A stretch of 46,743 bases of DNA from an uncultured Bacteroidales bacterium (GTDB taxonomy: Bacteria; Bacteroidota; Bacteroidia; Bacteroidales; F082): the NCBI GenBank assembly GCA_937896895.1, contig CALBNV010000037.1:1-46743 (forward strand), in the 5' to 3' direction. The stretch's first letter is position 1; every line of letters begins with the position of its first letter. Under the pieces are notes generated by a model that was given only the letters and a program-made list of their open reading frames with translations, had not been told where the DNA came from and searched no databases. Shown here piece after piece: positions 17,362 through 23,827 of the stretch. Made by a program: the position numbers and the translations under genes.

Positions 17362-17620
17362 ATCCACGGCAATAAGGGATTTGGATTATTGGAAAGAAAC
17401 CGAAAACCAAAAGATTTTAAACCGAATAGGTGAACTTATAAAAAGCACTTTGGAAACTCCCTTCGACGGAATCGGGAAACCGGAACCTTTGAGATATAAT
17501 CTCACAGGATATTGGAGCAGAAGAATAAACCGTGAACACAGAATGATTTACAGAGTTCAAGACGATGAAATTGTAATTCATTCGTTACGAGGACATTATT
17601 TTGATTTTTCGGAAAAATAG
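17345..17620 (+). CDS. yoeB: Txe/YoeB family mRNA-interferase toxin
   Basis: A 91-residue ribosome-dependent endoribonuclease of the RelE superfamily. The ATG at 17345 gives the normal family start (MELKFKSTAIRDLDYWKETE). Catalytic positions of E. coli YoeB are recognisable: Glu in GKPEPL, Arg in WSRRIN, and the C-terminal His-Tyr pair in RGHYFDF. FDGIGKPEPLRYNLTGYWSRRI is the family core. The gene overlaps the antitoxin by 17 bp. It lies in the repeat island, flanked on the left by a palindromic element and on the right by a degenerate end of the same element (17626-17648), suggesting acquisition as a unit. Confidence 0.93.
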   Translation: MELKFKSTAIRDLDYWKETENQKILNRIGELIKSTLETPFDGIGKPEPLRYNLTGYWSRRINREHRMIYRVQDDEIVIHSLRGHYFDFSEK

Positions 17621-17625
17621 CAGTA

Positions 17626-17648
17626 CTACAAGACGAGCATAACGCTTC
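17626..17648. repeat. Degenerate right end of the palindromic element
   Basis: Twenty-three bases beginning CTACAAGA and ending CATAACGCTTC match 17031-17052 of copy 1 with two mismatches. A GCCGCAAAAATAATAAT string also found behind copy 1 occurs about 60 bases further on. It is probably a decayed third copy, next to the toxin gene stop. Confidence 0.5.
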
Positions 17649-17713
17649 GTGTTTCTTAATCTTGGCGGCAAAAACCGTCACAAGAACAGCCGCAAAAATA
17701 ATAATTATTTCTT

Positions 17714-17830
17714 TTCGTGGACAAATTTTTCATAAAAAAGTGTCCACGAAACGTATTTTAGACGCTTTCGTGGACAAAAAAAACACTAAAAAAGTGTCCA
17801 CGAAACCGTTTTTAACGAGGTTCGTGGACA
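17714..17830. repeat. Alternating TTCGTGGACA inverted-repeat array (bidirectional hairpins)
   Basis: The decamer TTCGTGGACA occurs five times in alternating orientation: + at 17714, 17767 and 17821; - at 17741 and 17795. Adjacent pairs make perfect stems of about 11 bp, several with an A-run before and T-run after (AAAAAAGTGTCCACGAA ... TTCGTGGACACTTTTTT), so they look like bidirectional terminators. They lie between the rightward toxin gene and the leftward lipoprotein gene. They account for much of the 350-bp gap 17621-17970. Confidence 0.7.
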
Positions 17831-17837
17831 CTTTTTT

Positions 17838-17930
17838 CTATAACGCCGCTGCGATTTTCCTGATTTTGCTAAGGCGTGCGGTGAGTTTCGGGTTTTTCTT
17901 TGCCAAATCCATATCATATTTGGCCTGCAT
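17838..17930 (-). CDS. Possible 30-residue basic peptide or gene remnant
   Basis: The minus-strand frame encodes MQAKYDMDLAKKNPKLTARL followed by SKIRKIAAAL. It is helical, lysine-rich and ends just before the TTCGTGGACA array. The frame continues open upstream past the lipoprotein stop, so it may be the tail of a degraded gene. The phrase seems familiar from Bacteroidales intergenic repeats, but I cannot verify that. No promoter is apparent. Treat as a candidate only. Confidence 0.25.
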   Translation of the reverse strand: MQAKYDMDLAKKNPKLTARLSKIRKIAAAL

Positions 17931-17970
17931 TCTGACGTTCCTCAACAAACGGAAACCAAACGACGAGCGA

Positions 17971-18906
17971 CTAATCCAAGTATTCGTAGGTGATTGTCTC
18001 AACAGTTCTTGTTCTTTCTACATCCGAATGATACCAAATCGTGTTTACGACGGCTTGCGTCGGATAGTTTTTACCGTTGTATGTAAAATCATCAGTTTCT
18101 GTATATGGATATCTCCCTTCAATCAAATCATCGCATTTAGTACAATTATTTTTTGATAAGCCCAGACAGGCGAATCTGCATTTCCAATTATCCATATACA
18201 CACCATGATCAAGCGAAATAGGCAGAAATGCATCTATGCCATAGAATGGATTATTTTTGTCGTCGTATGTCAAAAACGAAACCACAGCGCCGTCATATGG
18301 ACATCTGATTTCTGAAAGGTTATCACCATTCCAGAAGTAATTACGTACACTCTTATTTTTTACACTTGTTACACTTGACAATTTGCCGTTTGAATATTCA
18401 AAATGATATACTACATCATAGTAATGTCCAGGCTTTTCTCTATCGTGATAAATCACTTCACTCATATCGTCACCGTCGTATTCGACATCATAACAAGCAA
18501 CTGTGTCTATTCTACCATTTTCAGGACTCGTCCAAATGGCATTGGACAACTTGTCGTTGTCATAACGGAAATCATAGATACTGGCTTCTGTGGGAAATCG
18601 CATTTCCAATTTGCTTAACAAATTGTTATACCATGTAAAAAAATAGGTTTCTGACCTATTCCACTCTTTAATAACATTCCATGTCTGTCCGCCATCTGTG
18701 GATTCCTCTCTATAATTCACATCATTAATTGACATTTTACTTATTCTCATTTCCACGGTCTGCGAGCCGCCACCACCGCCCGTGTTTCCACCGCCGCCAT
18801 TGCCGCCGCCGCTATCCGAAGTGTCATCGTCTTTCTTGCACGACACGCACAGCGCCATCGCCATGCACACCATCACCGTAGTGAATAATCTGATTTGTTT
18901 TTTCAT
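17971..18906 (-). CDS. Lipoprotein with YD-like repeats
   Basis: A 311-residue protein starting at 18906 (MKKQIRLFTTVMVCMAMALC). The longer upstream frame runs through the palindromic element and is rejected. The signal peptide ends in a lipobox (ALCVSC), followed by a Gly-rich linker (two GGGG runs) typical of surface lipoproteins. The mature part has five to six repeats of the form Y-x-x-D-x-D-x-L-S-x-x-x (DFRYDNDKLSNAIW, YDVEYDGDDMSEVIY, HFEYSNGKLSSV, NYFWNGDNLSEIR, FLTYDDKNNPFYG). These resemble RHS/DUF4595-like beta-hairpin repeats. Function is unknown; probably cell-envelope located. The element at 18981-19149 lies just upstream. Confidence 0.78.
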   Translation of the reverse strand: MKKQIRLFTTVMVCMAMALCVSCKKDDDTSDSGGGNGGGGNTGGGGGSQTVEMRISKMSINDVNYREESTDGGQTWNVIKEWNRSETYFFTWYNNLLSKLEMRFPTEASIYDFRYDNDKLSNAIWTSPENGRIDTVACYDVEYDGDDMSEVIYHDREKPGHYYDVVYHFEYSNGKLSSVTSVKNKSVRNYFWNGDNLSEIRCPYDGAVVSFLTYDDKNNPFYGIDAFLPISLDHGVYMDNWKCRFACLGLSKNNCTKCDDLIEGRYPYTETDDFTYNGKNYPTQAVVNTIWYHSDVERTRTVETITYEYLD

Positions 18907-18980
18907 TTTTAAAAACCCTAAATTCGTGCCGGGCGCAACTTTTAACTGCCCCAGCACCAATAAGCAGTGTTTTACATCAA

Positions 18981-19149
18981 AGAAGCGTGGCACTGTATGC
19001 CATATTGCAGATGAAGGTCGTAGGAAAAACCCGAAAACACAAACATGGAACAACAGCCCACGCAATATTGCGTGAAACCATTATGAAATCTTGTGTTTTC
19101 AAATGAAAATTTCCTACGTTTTCATCTACAAGATAAGCATAACGCTTCT
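18981..19149. repeat. 169-bp palindromic element, copy 2
   Basis: Base-for-base match by eye to copy 1 at 16885-17053, with the same terminal AGAAGCGT/ACGCTTCT and central CACGCAATATTGCGTG. It lies directly upstream of the lipoprotein start. To the right it continues, with decreasing identity, into the nadD-end repeat that begins near 19181. Together with that repeat it fills the 537-bp gap 18907-19443. Confidence 0.85.
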
Positions 19150-19180
19150 ATGATAAACCACGATTGGCTAACCAATCAAG

Positions 19181-19350
19181 CTGCGAAGGTAATAAATTTT
19201 CCCGCAGCCGCTGATTTTTTTCTGAAAAAATTTCCTAACTCGGAATTGCCACTTTATAAACTTTATGAGCTTTACAAACTTTTCACTTATAAAACCTCAT
19301 CTCGTCAATGTATTTATAAACCTTTTCGGGAACGAAATACCTCACGTCGC
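19181..19350. repeat. nadD-3'-end repeat, copy A (most diverged)
   Basis: This stretch aligns with 22026-22235, which spans the downstream spacer and last codons of intact nadD. Shared blocks are a CTGC..AA.GTAATAA promoter-like start, CTGAT(T)nCTGAAAAAAT, CGGAAT.GCCACTTT, a short run of ACTTTATAA-type units (about four here) and the nadD end. The promoter-like part is degenerate (GCGAAGGTAAT). The displaced coding part is listed separately at 19283-19350. Confidence 0.8.
19283..19350 (-). pseudogene. Displaced nadD 3' fragment A
   Basis: The minus strand encodes a stop preceded by about 22 codons matching the NadD C-terminus (…VRYFVPEKVYKYIDEMRFYK, compared with …VRHFVPEKVYKYIDEMGFYK in the intact gene). 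There is no start or upstream body: the RhuM-Doc gene end follows instead. It looks like a gene end left behind by an insertion or duplication. Confidence 0.85.
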
Positions 19351-19443
19351 AGTGTTTTGGACAAAATCCATGTTTTTCCGCGAGATTTTGCTCTGAAGAT
19401 AAAAGTAATGGTGTTTGTTTTTCAAAAGCGGACAAATCAATTT

Positions 19444-20505
19444 TCATTGGTTTTCCTTATTTATCAGATTTACAACAAGTTTAACCATTATATCCTTTTC
19501 TTCGACGCGGCTTTCGGCAATCATCAGCGTCAAGGCGACCAAGGTGTTGTCAGCTATTCGCTTGCCGCCATCTTCCGCATACAAAATGCCGTTTTTCTCC
19601 ATGAACCAAATGAACAGCATGGCGGCAATACGCTTGTTGCCGTCGCTGAACGAATGGTTTTTTATGACAAGATACAGCAGCATAGCAGCCTTTTCCTCTA
19701 CAGAAGGATAAAGGTCAACGCCGCCGAAAGTCTGATATATCTGCCCGATGCTGCTCTTGAATGAATCGTCTTTCTCATTTGCAAAAAGTACGCTTCCGCC
19801 GAACTTCTCCTTCAATACGGAAATCGCTTCCATCGCATTCTCGTATGTTGCTCTAAACGGTTCGTCCTTCGTGGTTCTCTCAATTGAAAGCTGTTGATAA
19901 TCATATCTGTCGAGCGTGTCAAGCGCATAGACATAATCTCCTATCACATTGACAATCCCGCTATATTCAACATCATTCACTTTTTCCTGAAGCTGAAGTG
20001 CGCGCGACATCAATTTCACCACATCCTTCAGTTCATTGTAATGGTCAAGCTGCCGCTTGTTTATGGCATAACCCTTTATGACATATTGCTTTATCAACTT
20101 TGTAGCCCATTGTCTGAAATGTACTCCTCGCTCACCTTTTACCCTATAACCAACTGAAATTATCACATCCAAATTATAGTAATCAAGTTCGCCGGTCTGA
20201 GTTTTCCCGTCCATTGAACCGTGTCGAGTGGTATGGGCAAATTTTGCCCACACCTCTTCCTTGTTTAGTTCGCCATCGCTAAAAACATTTCTGATGTGCT
20301 TGCCTATTACAGATCTGTCTCTGTCAAACAATTCAGCCATCTGCTCAACAGATAGCCAAACCGTCTCATCTTTGAACTTGACTTCCAATTCAACACTTCC
20401 ATCCCTGCTTGTGTATGTCAGGGTCGAAGAGTCGTTATGCTTGTCATTTCTTTGTATTTCAATATTTTGGCTTTGAAAAAAGATAGATTTGTTGTTGTTT
20501 TCCAT
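19444..20505 (-). CDS. RhuM-Doc (Fic-fold) fusion protein
   Basis: A 353-residue two-domain protein. Residues ~28-165 are the RhuM/virulence-associated domain (VWLSVEQMAELFDRDRSVIGKHIRN, DYYNLDVIISVGYRV, RQWATKLIKQYVIKGYAINK). After a helical linker, residues ~215-345 form a Fic/Doc domain with core HSFSDGNKR at 284-292. The Asp-Gly-Asn-Lys-Arg ending matches Doc-like enzymes better than the GNGR of AMP-transferring Fic proteins, so phosphotransfer (as Doc does to EF-Tu) is the more likely chemistry; this is inference. No separate Phd-type antitoxin is adjacent. The gene is an accessory unit bounded by nadD-end repeats A and B, and its own -7 box lies in repeat B. Confidence 0.92.
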   Translation of the reverse strand: MENNNKSIFFQSQNIEIQRNDKHNDSSTLTYTSRDGSVELEVKFKDETVWLSVEQMAELFDRDRSVIGKHIRNVFSDGELNKEEVWAKFAHTTRHGSMDGKTQTGELDYYNLDVIISVGYRVKGERGVHFRQWATKLIKQYVIKGYAINKRQLDHYNELKDVVKLMSRALQLQEKVNDVEYSGIVNVIGDYVYALDTLDRYDYQQLSIERTTKDEPFRATYENAMEAISVLKEKFGGSVLFANEKDDSFKSSIGQIYQTFGGVDLYPSVEEKAAMLLYLVIKNHSFSDGNKRIAAMLFIWFMEKNGILYAEDGGKRIADNTLVALTLMIAESRVEEKDIMVKLVVNLINKENQ

Positions 20506-20531
20506 ATCAAAAAAATTAAAGATTTCGTCTG

Positions 20532-20539
20532 CAAAAATA
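20532..20539 (-). promoter_or_regulatory. -7 box for the RhuM-Doc gene
   Basis: TATTTTTG on the minus strand, 27 bases before the ATG at 20505, embedded in the start of repeat B. Confidence 0.5.
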
Positions 20540-20621
20540 AATAATTTTCCTGACCCGGAATCGCCACTTTCAAACTTTATGAACTTTCAACTTTATAAAC
20601 TTTATGAACTTTACAAACTTT

Positions 20622-20665
20622 TCACTTATAAAACCCCATCTCGTCGATATATTTATAAACCTTTC
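20622..20665 (-). pseudogene. Displaced nadD 3' fragment B
   Basis: The minus strand carries the NadD stop and the last ~14 codons (KVYKYIDEMGFYK-like), then loses homology at about 20665. There is no start codon or body. It is younger than fragment A judging by its closer match to intact nadD. Confidence 0.82.
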
Positions 20666-20730
20666 AAGATGGCGTGACCGTTTTCAAGACCTCACATAAG
20701 CCTTGCGGTTAAGCGAAGATGCTTTTCAAA

Positions 20731-21918
20731 CTACAAAAGATCGGTGACGTTGCACGACAGGAAATCCTCCAACGATATTCCGCCGGTCCCTATGATGTAG
20801 GAGTGCACCGGATCGAACACTTTCGCAAATTCCGCCATTCCTGTGTTCGACCACCTGCGCCCGGATTTCACCTCCAACGCAATGCAACCTTCGTCGGCGA
20901 GGACGACAAAATCCACCTCTTTGTCTCTGTTTCGCCAATAAAAAACATGATAATCATTCTCTTCCGCCTGCGAAACAAGGTGTGCGCCCACGGAACTCTC
21001 GACCCAACGTCCCCAAAGTTCCGGGTCTTTACGCGACGAATCGAAGTTCTGCCGCTGAAAGGCGGAAAGCAAAGCATTGTTGAAAACCTGAAATTTAGGA
21101 ATCGAATTATACTTCCTCGCTTCATCATAAGCATATTTCTGCAGTCCGCAAAGCATCTGACACTCCTCCAGAATGTTCAGATATGAAGCGGCTGTCGTGA
21201 CATTGCCGGCATCCTGCAACTGCCCGACCACCTTTGTCAGAGAGAGAAGCTCCGCCGAGTATTTGCAGCCTATCATGAAAAGCTGCCTCATCAGCGCCGG
21301 CTTGTATATGTTGCTTGTCATGACAACGTCTTTTTCAATCGCCGGTTTCACGATGCTGTCTTTGACATAGCGTTTCCACCTTTGTTCATCGCCGACATAT
21401 CTCGCCGCTCCCGGGTAACCGCCGAAATAGATGTATTGCTCGATGCCGAAACCGAAAGCCTGCCTCATTTCCTGAAACGACCAATGCCCCATCCTGACAA
21501 GTTCGAAACGCCCCGCCAACGACTCCTTCAGCCCGCTCATCAGCATCAAGCGGCTGCTTCCGAGAAGCACAACCTTGATGTTCAACCGGCGGCTCGTGTC
21601 CCAATCCCATTCCAACTTGACCTGCTCGCTCCAATTTTCTATTTTCTGTATCTCGTCAATCACTAACAGATATTCTTTACTCTGGCTAATATTCATGTTT
21701 GCACGCACCGACTCCCAGACGTTATGTATCCACTTCAAGTCGTTTTTTCCGACCGCGTCAGCACTTACGGAGACATAAGGTATAACTGTGTCACGAAGCA
21801 CCTGCTGCATCAATGTTGATTTTCCGACTTGTCGCGGTCCGACCAACACCTGAATTGCACATCTCGGCTCTTCTATACGGCGTTTTATTATCTCGCAATG
21901 ATTGCGTATAAATTCCAT
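20731..21918 (-). CDS. AAA ATPase with DUF4143 C-terminal domain
   Basis: A 395-residue protein of the widespread ATPase-DUF4143 family of unknown role. Walker A is GPRQVGKST at 27-35 and Walker B is LLVIDEIQ near 84-91, with sensor-like VVLLGSSRL and the GRFELVRMGHWSFQEM block. The C-terminal part has the family's nuclease-like core (WGRWVESSVGAHL, then REVDFVV-type KEVDFVVLADE and IALEVKSG). It is complete, starts at 21918 and has a -7 box at 22029-22036. It lies alone between nadD-end repeats B and C, so it is the most recently placed accessory unit by position. The family is often found in mobile or variable regions. Confidence 0.92.
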   Translation of the reverse strand: MEFIRNHCEIIKRRIEEPRCAIQVLVGPRQVGKSTLMQQVLRDTVIPYVSVSADAVGKNDLKWIHNVWESVRANMNISQSKEYLLVIDEIQKIENWSEQVKLEWDWDTSRRLNIKVVLLGSSRLMLMSGLKESLAGRFELVRMGHWSFQEMRQAFGFGIEQYIYFGGYPGAARYVGDEQRWKRYVKDSIVKPAIEKDVVMTSNIYKPALMRQLFMIGCKYSAELLSLTKVVGQLQDAGNVTTAASYLNILEECQMLCGLQKYAYDEARKYNSIPKFQVFNNALLSAFQRQNFDSSRKDPELWGRWVESSVGAHLVSQAEENDYHVFYWRNRDKEVDFVVLADEGCIALEVKSGRRWSNTGMAEFAKVFDPVHSYIIGTGGISLEDFLSCNVTDLL

Positions 21919-21955
21919 ACTATCAATTGTTTAACAAACAACAATTTCTACAAAA

Positions 21956-22021
21956 GTCGAAAACAAAATGTTTAAAAGTTCAAAACAAAATGTTCAAAAG
22001 TCAAAAACAAAATGTTCAAAT
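21956..22021. repeat. Three tandem 22-bp repeats in the ATPase leader
   Basis: Units at 21956, 21978 and 22000 share the core ACAAAATGTTCAAAA (minus strand TTTTGAACATTTTGT). They lie between the -7 box (22029-22036) and the start codon, so they would be in the transcript leader. They may be an operator or an RNA-binding array. Confidence 0.75.
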
Positions 22022-22025
22022 CATG

Positions 22026-22235
22026 CTGCAAAAGTAATAATTTTTCACGCAGTTTCTGATTTTTTCTGAAAAAATTTTCCTGACCCGGAATCGCCACTTT
22101 CAAACTTTATGAACTTTCAACTTTATAAACTTTATAAACTTTCAACTTTATAAACTTTACAAACTTTTCACTTATAAAACCCCATCTCGTCGATGTATTT
22201 GTAAACCTTTTCGGGAACGAAATGCCTCACGTCGC
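22026..22235. repeat. nadD-3'-end repeat, copy C (native, intact)
   Basis: The intact version: promoter-like CTGCAAAAGTAATAATTTTT, CTGATTTTTTCTGAAAAAAT, CCTGACCCGGAATCGCC, about nine ACTTTATAA/ACTTTCAA/ACTTTACAA units and the real end of nadD (stop 22168-22170). Unit number falls from C (about 9) to B (about 7) to A (about 4). The minus-strand TACTTTTG at 22029-22036 is the likely -7 box of the DUF4143 gene. Confidence 0.85.
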
Positions 22236-22743
22236 GGCCTTCCGAAATGGCGTTTCTGATGAATGTCGATGAGACCTCGATCTCCGGCGCGTCGATGACC
22301 CTTACCGACGGATGATAGACCAACTCATTGGTATTGTATCCTTTGCGCGGATAGACGAGCAGATGGTAATACTCCAGAATCACTTCGTAGTTCTTCCATT
22401 TGGTGAATCTCTCGATGTTATCCATCCCGCAGATCAGGTGGAAGTCATAGCTCGGGTAACGCTCGTGGAGCTTCGCCAGCGTGTCGATAGTGTATGACGG
22501 CTTCGGCATGTAAAACTCGATGTCGCAGACCTGAAACCGCTCGTCGCCCTCGACGGCGAGTTCCACCATGCGCAGCCGGTGCCGGTCGTCGAGCAGCGTC
22601 TTCTTGTCCTTGAACGGATTCTGCGGCGAAACCACAAACCAGACCTCGTCCATGTCACCGTATTCCGCCAGATAGTTGGCGAGCATCAGATGACCGTTGT
22701 GAACCGGGTTGAACGAACCGAAGAAAAGTCCGATTTTTCTCAT
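22168..22743 (-). CDS. nadD: Nicotinate-nucleotide adenylyltransferase
   Basis: A 191-residue enzyme that adenylates nicotinate mononucleotide in NAD synthesis. The start at 22743 (MRKIGLFFGSFNPVHNGHLM) fits the family; the ATG 18 bases upstream adds only six residues. The HxGH-type nucleotide-binding motif is GSFNPVHNGHL, and the C-terminal ISSTxIR-type motif appears as VSSTFIRNAISEGRDV. The enzyme is complete. It lies 77 bp after yicC on the same strand, but gmk, often between yicC and nadD in Bacteroidetes, is absent here. Its 3' end is the native version of the repeat found at 19283-19350 and 20622-20665. Confidence 0.95.
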   Translation of the reverse strand: MRKIGLFFGSFNPVHNGHLMLANYLAEYGDMDEVWFVVSPQNPFKDKKTLLDDRHRLRMVELAVEGDERFQVCDIEFYMPKPSYTIDTLAKLHERYPSYDFHLICGMDNIERFTKWKNYEVILEYYHLLVYPRKGYNTNELVYHPSVRVIDAPEIEVSSTFIRNAISEGRDVRHFVPEKVYKYIDEMGFYK

Positions 22744-22790
22744 AAAATGCTTTTTGGTCAAGAGACGAGAGAAATACGAGGTGGCGTCGC

Positions 22791-22820
22791 CTCTCTTAAC
22801 TCTCCTCTCTCCTCTTTTAA
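22791..22820 (-). repeat. Purine-rich tail after yicC, like that after mutB
   Basis: On the minus strand, immediately after the yicC stop, the sequence is made of AGAGAG and AGTTAAGAGAG units, nearly matching the tail after mutB (4600-4633). It ends in a possible GAGAG...CTCTC stem with GGCG/CGCC inside. It fills most of the yicC-nadD gap. Confidence 0.5.
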
Positions 22821-23690
22821 CTATAAAATGTTAAACAGCTGTTCCTTGATTTTTTCGAGTTCGTCTTTCATCTTGACCACAAGTCGTTGGATGTCAGCGT
22901 CGTTGGCTTTGGAGCCGAGGGTGTTGATCTCGCGTCCCATCTCCTGCGCGATGAACCCGAGTTTCTTGCCGGCGCCTTCCTCGTCGATGCTTTCCATGAA
23001 GTAGTCGCAGTGCTTGCGGAGACGCACCTTCTCTTCGGTGATGTCTAATTTCTCAAGATAGAAGATGAGCTCCTGCTCGAAACGGTTTTCGTCGTACCCA
23101 CCGGAGGCCAGCTCCTGAAGGTTTTTCTGGAGTTTCCCCTTGATAATCTCATGACGGTTTTTCTCAAACGGCTCAACCTCAGCGAGATAGCCGAGAATCA
23201 GCTCGACGCGCTTGACCAGATCTTTCTTGAGAATGACACCTTCTTTCGCCCTGAAATCGTCGGTCATCTTTAACGCCTGAACCAAGGTCTCCATGATTTT
23301 CGCGAGAAACCCGTCGTCATAATCCTGAACCGGGGCGACGAAGATTCCGGGCATCCTGAAGACGATGGAAGCCACGTCTTTCGCTTCAGGAATGTTGTAT
23401 TCCTTTGATATTGAATTGATTTGCTCAAAATACGATGCAACGACCTCTTTCTCAATATGTGTGTTCTGCGCGACATCGGTGTTTGTGATGGTGATCGTGG
23501 CATCGACTTTACCTCTTTGCAGAACCGCCGCTATTTCATTGCGATAGTCAAACTCACTCGCCTTAAGTTCTTGCGGAAGTTTCAAGGAGAGGTCTAACTG
23601 CTTGCTGTTCAACGTCTTTATTTCAACACAGATGTTATTGGTATTATAAAGTTGCTCGGCCTTGCCGTAGCCTGTCATCGAATGAATCAT
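22821..23690 (-). CDS. yicC: YicC family endoribonuclease
   Basis: A 289-residue protein with the family start MIHSMTGYGKAEQ and the C-terminal DUF1732 block with HCDYFMESIDEEGAGKKLGF and IAQEMGREINTLGSKANDAD. E. coli YicC is an endoribonuclease (linked to RyhB decay) and the family forms a hexameric clamp around RNA. N- and C-terminal halves are both present and the length is normal. It heads a short leftward operon with nadD. Its promoter box lies at 23707-23714, back to back with that of rocD. Confidence 0.94.
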   Translation of the reverse strand: MIHSMTGYGKAEQLYNTNNICVEIKTLNSKQLDLSLKLPQELKASEFDYRNEIAAVLQRGKVDATITITNTDVAQNTHIEKEVVASYFEQINSISKEYNIPEAKDVASIVFRMPGIFVAPVQDYDDGFLAKIMETLVQALKMTDDFRAKEGVILKKDLVKRVELILGYLAEVEPFEKNRHEIIKGKLQKNLQELASGGYDENRFEQELIFYLEKLDITEEKVRLRKHCDYFMESIDEEGAGKKLGFIAQEMGREINTLGSKANDADIQRLVVKMKDELEKIKEQLFNIL

Positions 23691-23706
23691 ATCTGAAAAA
23701 TTTTCG

Positions 23707-23714
23707 CAAAAATA
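23707..23714 (-). promoter_or_regulatory. -7 box for yicC
   Basis: TATTTTTG on the minus strand, 17 bases before the ATG. Confidence 0.5.
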
Positions 23715-23780
23715 TTAAATTTTCTTGTGCATAAGGTAAAAAATATTTTCAAAAGTTAGCCTTTGATTTGAAAAAATACT

Positions 23781-23788
23781 TAATTTTG
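23781..23788 (+). promoter_or_regulatory. -7 box for rocD
   Basis: TAATTTTG, 40 bases before the rocD ATG. Confidence 0.5.
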
Positions 23789-23827
23789 CGGTCATAAATT
23801 AAAAATAATTTCTAAAAAATTACAATC

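Larger units (their letters stand above)
20529..20665. repeat. nadD-3'-end repeat, copy B
   Basis: Aligns with 22026-22220: a CTGCAAAAATAAATAATTTT promoter-like start, then directly CCTGACCCGGAATCGCCACTTT (the ~45-base middle part of copy C is missing). Next come about seven ACTTTATAA/ACTTTCAA units and about 14 codons of the nadD end (stop at 20622-20624) up to ~20665. There the sequence switches to the 3' flank of the DUF4143 gene. It is closer to copy C than copy A is. Confidence 0.85.

Noticed and set aside
17662..18156. 164-residue plus-strand frame across the TTCGTGGACA array
   Set aside because: It is made of repeats, the antisense of the possible 30-residue peptide, and the lipoprotein 3' end; no promoter and no domain.
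18907..19065. N-terminal extension of the lipoprotein
   Set aside because: It would place the signal peptide inside the protein and run into the palindromic element.
19093..19764. 223-residue plus-strand frame
   Set aside because: It crosses the palindromic element and nadD fragment A and runs antisense to the RhuM-Doc gene.
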